Of a stretch of DNA of 5,905 nucleotides, positions 5,353 to 5,905 are shown one piece after another (positions within the stretch are counted from its first letter, which is position 1; each line of letters begins with the position of its first letter). The stretch spans positions 1 through 5,905 of the forward strand of contig CAMWUP010000145.1 in the NCBI GenBank assembly GCA_947177465.1. The letters are read 5' to 3'. Origin of the DNA: an uncultured Lachnospiraceae bacterium (GTDB taxonomy: Bacteria > Bacillota > Clostridia > Lachnospirales > Lachnospiraceae). A program made the translations under genes and the position numbers. The notes beneath the pieces are model-generated. The model had not been told where the DNA came from, did no database searches, and saw only the letters and a list, made by a program, of their open reading frames with translations.

Positions 5353-5905
5353 TTATGCTTCGCCGTCGCCATCCCAGTTTAAAAACTCAAATTCAAACTC
5401 ATCGTCATCAGACATAAAATTTCTAGGCTTTTTAGCCTGCACATTCGCAGTGCTGCGCTCTAAGCTTCGCGTCTCCACATCGGCTCTCGCCTGTCTCTCC
5501 AGACGGCTGCCCTCCTCGGAAGAAACCGCTCTGCCCTCCTGTGCGCGGGGCGCAGGTCTTGCGCCTGCGGGCTGTGCCGGTCGCGTACCATTGGGGCGTG
5601 CCGTTCCGGCGGGTCTGCTGCCACCGGCTCCTGCCTGTGCGGATGCCGCAGGTCTTGCGCCTGCAGGCTGTGCCGGTCTTGTTCCATTGGGGCGTGCTGC
5701 TCCGGCAGGTCTGCTGCCGCCGGTTCCCGCCTGTACTGTTGGTCTGGTCCCTGCCGGCCGAGCCGCTCCGCCCGGTCTGCCGGCGCCGGTGCCTGCCTGT
5801 GCTGCCGCACGGCTGCCCGCAGGGCTTGTGCCTGCCTGCCGCGCCGGTGAGGCGCCGGCACTCCCCGCCGGACGCGCCGGTCTGTCGCCGCTTCTCCTTA
5901 CCGGC
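5353..5905 (-). CDS. Arg/Pro/Ala/Gly-rich repeat protein with acidic C-terminus (partial, unknown function)
   Basis: I do not recognise this protein. The frame is open from the window edge to TAA at 5353-5355, giving 183 C-terminal residues; the start lies outside. Residues are dominated by Ala, Arg, Pro and Gly, with no predicted helix, membrane span or fold through the first 120 or so. Two near-identical 32-residue tandem units (QAG.GGSRPAG.ARPNGTRPA followed by QPAGARPA) are preceded by shorter degenerate QAGT units. A charged segment (ERQARADVETRS) follows, then KKPRNFMSDDDEFEFEF and LNWDGDGEA at the end. A basic disordered stretch followed by an acidic aromatic tail suggests a flexible cytoplasmic tail or scaffold, possibly attached to a folded or membrane domain upstream. 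An overlapping frame at 5460-5861 also lacks stops, but it is a by-product of high GC: this frame reaches a natural stop directly before the terminator and carries the ordered repeat and tail. Reality of the gene is fairly sure; its role is not. Confidence 0.8.
   Translation of the reverse strand, partial: PVRRSGDRPARPAGSAGASPARQAGTSPAGSRAAAQAGTGAGRPGGAARPAGTRPTVQAGTGGSRPAGAARPNGTRPAQPAGARPAASAQAGAGGSRPAGTARPNGTRPAQPAGARPAPRAQEGRAVSSEEGSRLERQARADVETRSLERSTANVQAKKPRNFMSDDDEFEFEFLNWDGDGEA
5542..5733 (-). repeat. Two tandem 96-bp coding repeats
   Basis: Units at 5638-5733 and 5542-5637 encode 32 residues each and differ at only about five residues. DNA differences include synonymous third-base changes as well as replacements, so the units have diverged under some constraint on the protein. 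Shorter related QAGT-type segments upstream suggest growth by slippage or unequal recombination. Confidence 0.85.

Noticed and set aside
5460..5861. 133-codon open frame on the minus strand (starts MPAPHRRGRQ)
   Set aside because: It is shifted relative to the frame that carries the ordered 32-residue repeat, the acidic tail and a natural stop before a terminator. Its openness is a side effect of high GC and repetition.
1..5905. CRISPR arrays, insertion sequences, attachment sites, phage genes
   Set aside because: No direct-repeat/spacer pattern, transposase or terminal inverted repeats seen. The only tandem repeat is the coding 96-bp pair, and the 5' half of the tRNA-Trp gene is not duplicated in the window.

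Overview
The window reads as chromosomal DNA of a Gram-positive anaerobe of the class Clostridia, most likely family Lachnospiraceae. This is inferred from strong AGGAGG-type ribosome binding sites, SigA-type promoters, a ClpC-type unfoldase beside radA, and an Hpt protein of a style common in that family. Every gene I can support lies on the minus strand, so transcription runs from high to low coordinates.

In transcription order: (1) 5905-5353, the C-terminal part of an unrecognised Arg/Pro/Ala/Gly-rich, probably disordered protein with 32-residue tandem repeats and an acidic C-terminal tail, closed by a strong hairpin terminator at 5294-5333. (2) A new transcription unit starts at a TTGACA/TATAAT promoter (5227-5253). 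Its -10 box lies inside a perfect inverted repeat (5214-5236), a likely operator. (3) A short GntR/YtrA-like repressor (5191-4814) overlaps by one base (TGATG) with clpC (4814-2352), an 820-residue two-ATPase Hsp100 unfoldase. (4) After a 69-base AT-rich gap comes a 137-residue protein of unknown function (2282-1869), then, 19 bases on, radA (1849-479). (5) tRNA-Trp(CCA) (382-312) has its own extended -10 promoter and a hairpin terminator (250-284). (6) A near-consensus promoter (221-249) drives a probable Hpt-domain phosphotransfer gene that begins at 162, meets an in-frame TAG at codon 28, and stays open in the same frame to the window edge.

In Bacillus and many relatives, clpC and radA share an operon headed by ctsR-mcsA-mcsB. 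Here the regulator slot holds a single GntR-family repressor with a candidate self-operator, and no ctsR, mcsA or mcsB is visible. The working model is that the repressor controls its own transcription and that of clpC, possibly reaching the 137-residue gene and radA, so protein quality control and recombination repair would answer to an unidentified signal. The points that most merit follow-up are this regulator/operator/clpC arrangement, the in-frame stop in the Hpt gene, a 12-bp perfect hairpin inside radA, and the repeat-rich partial protein.
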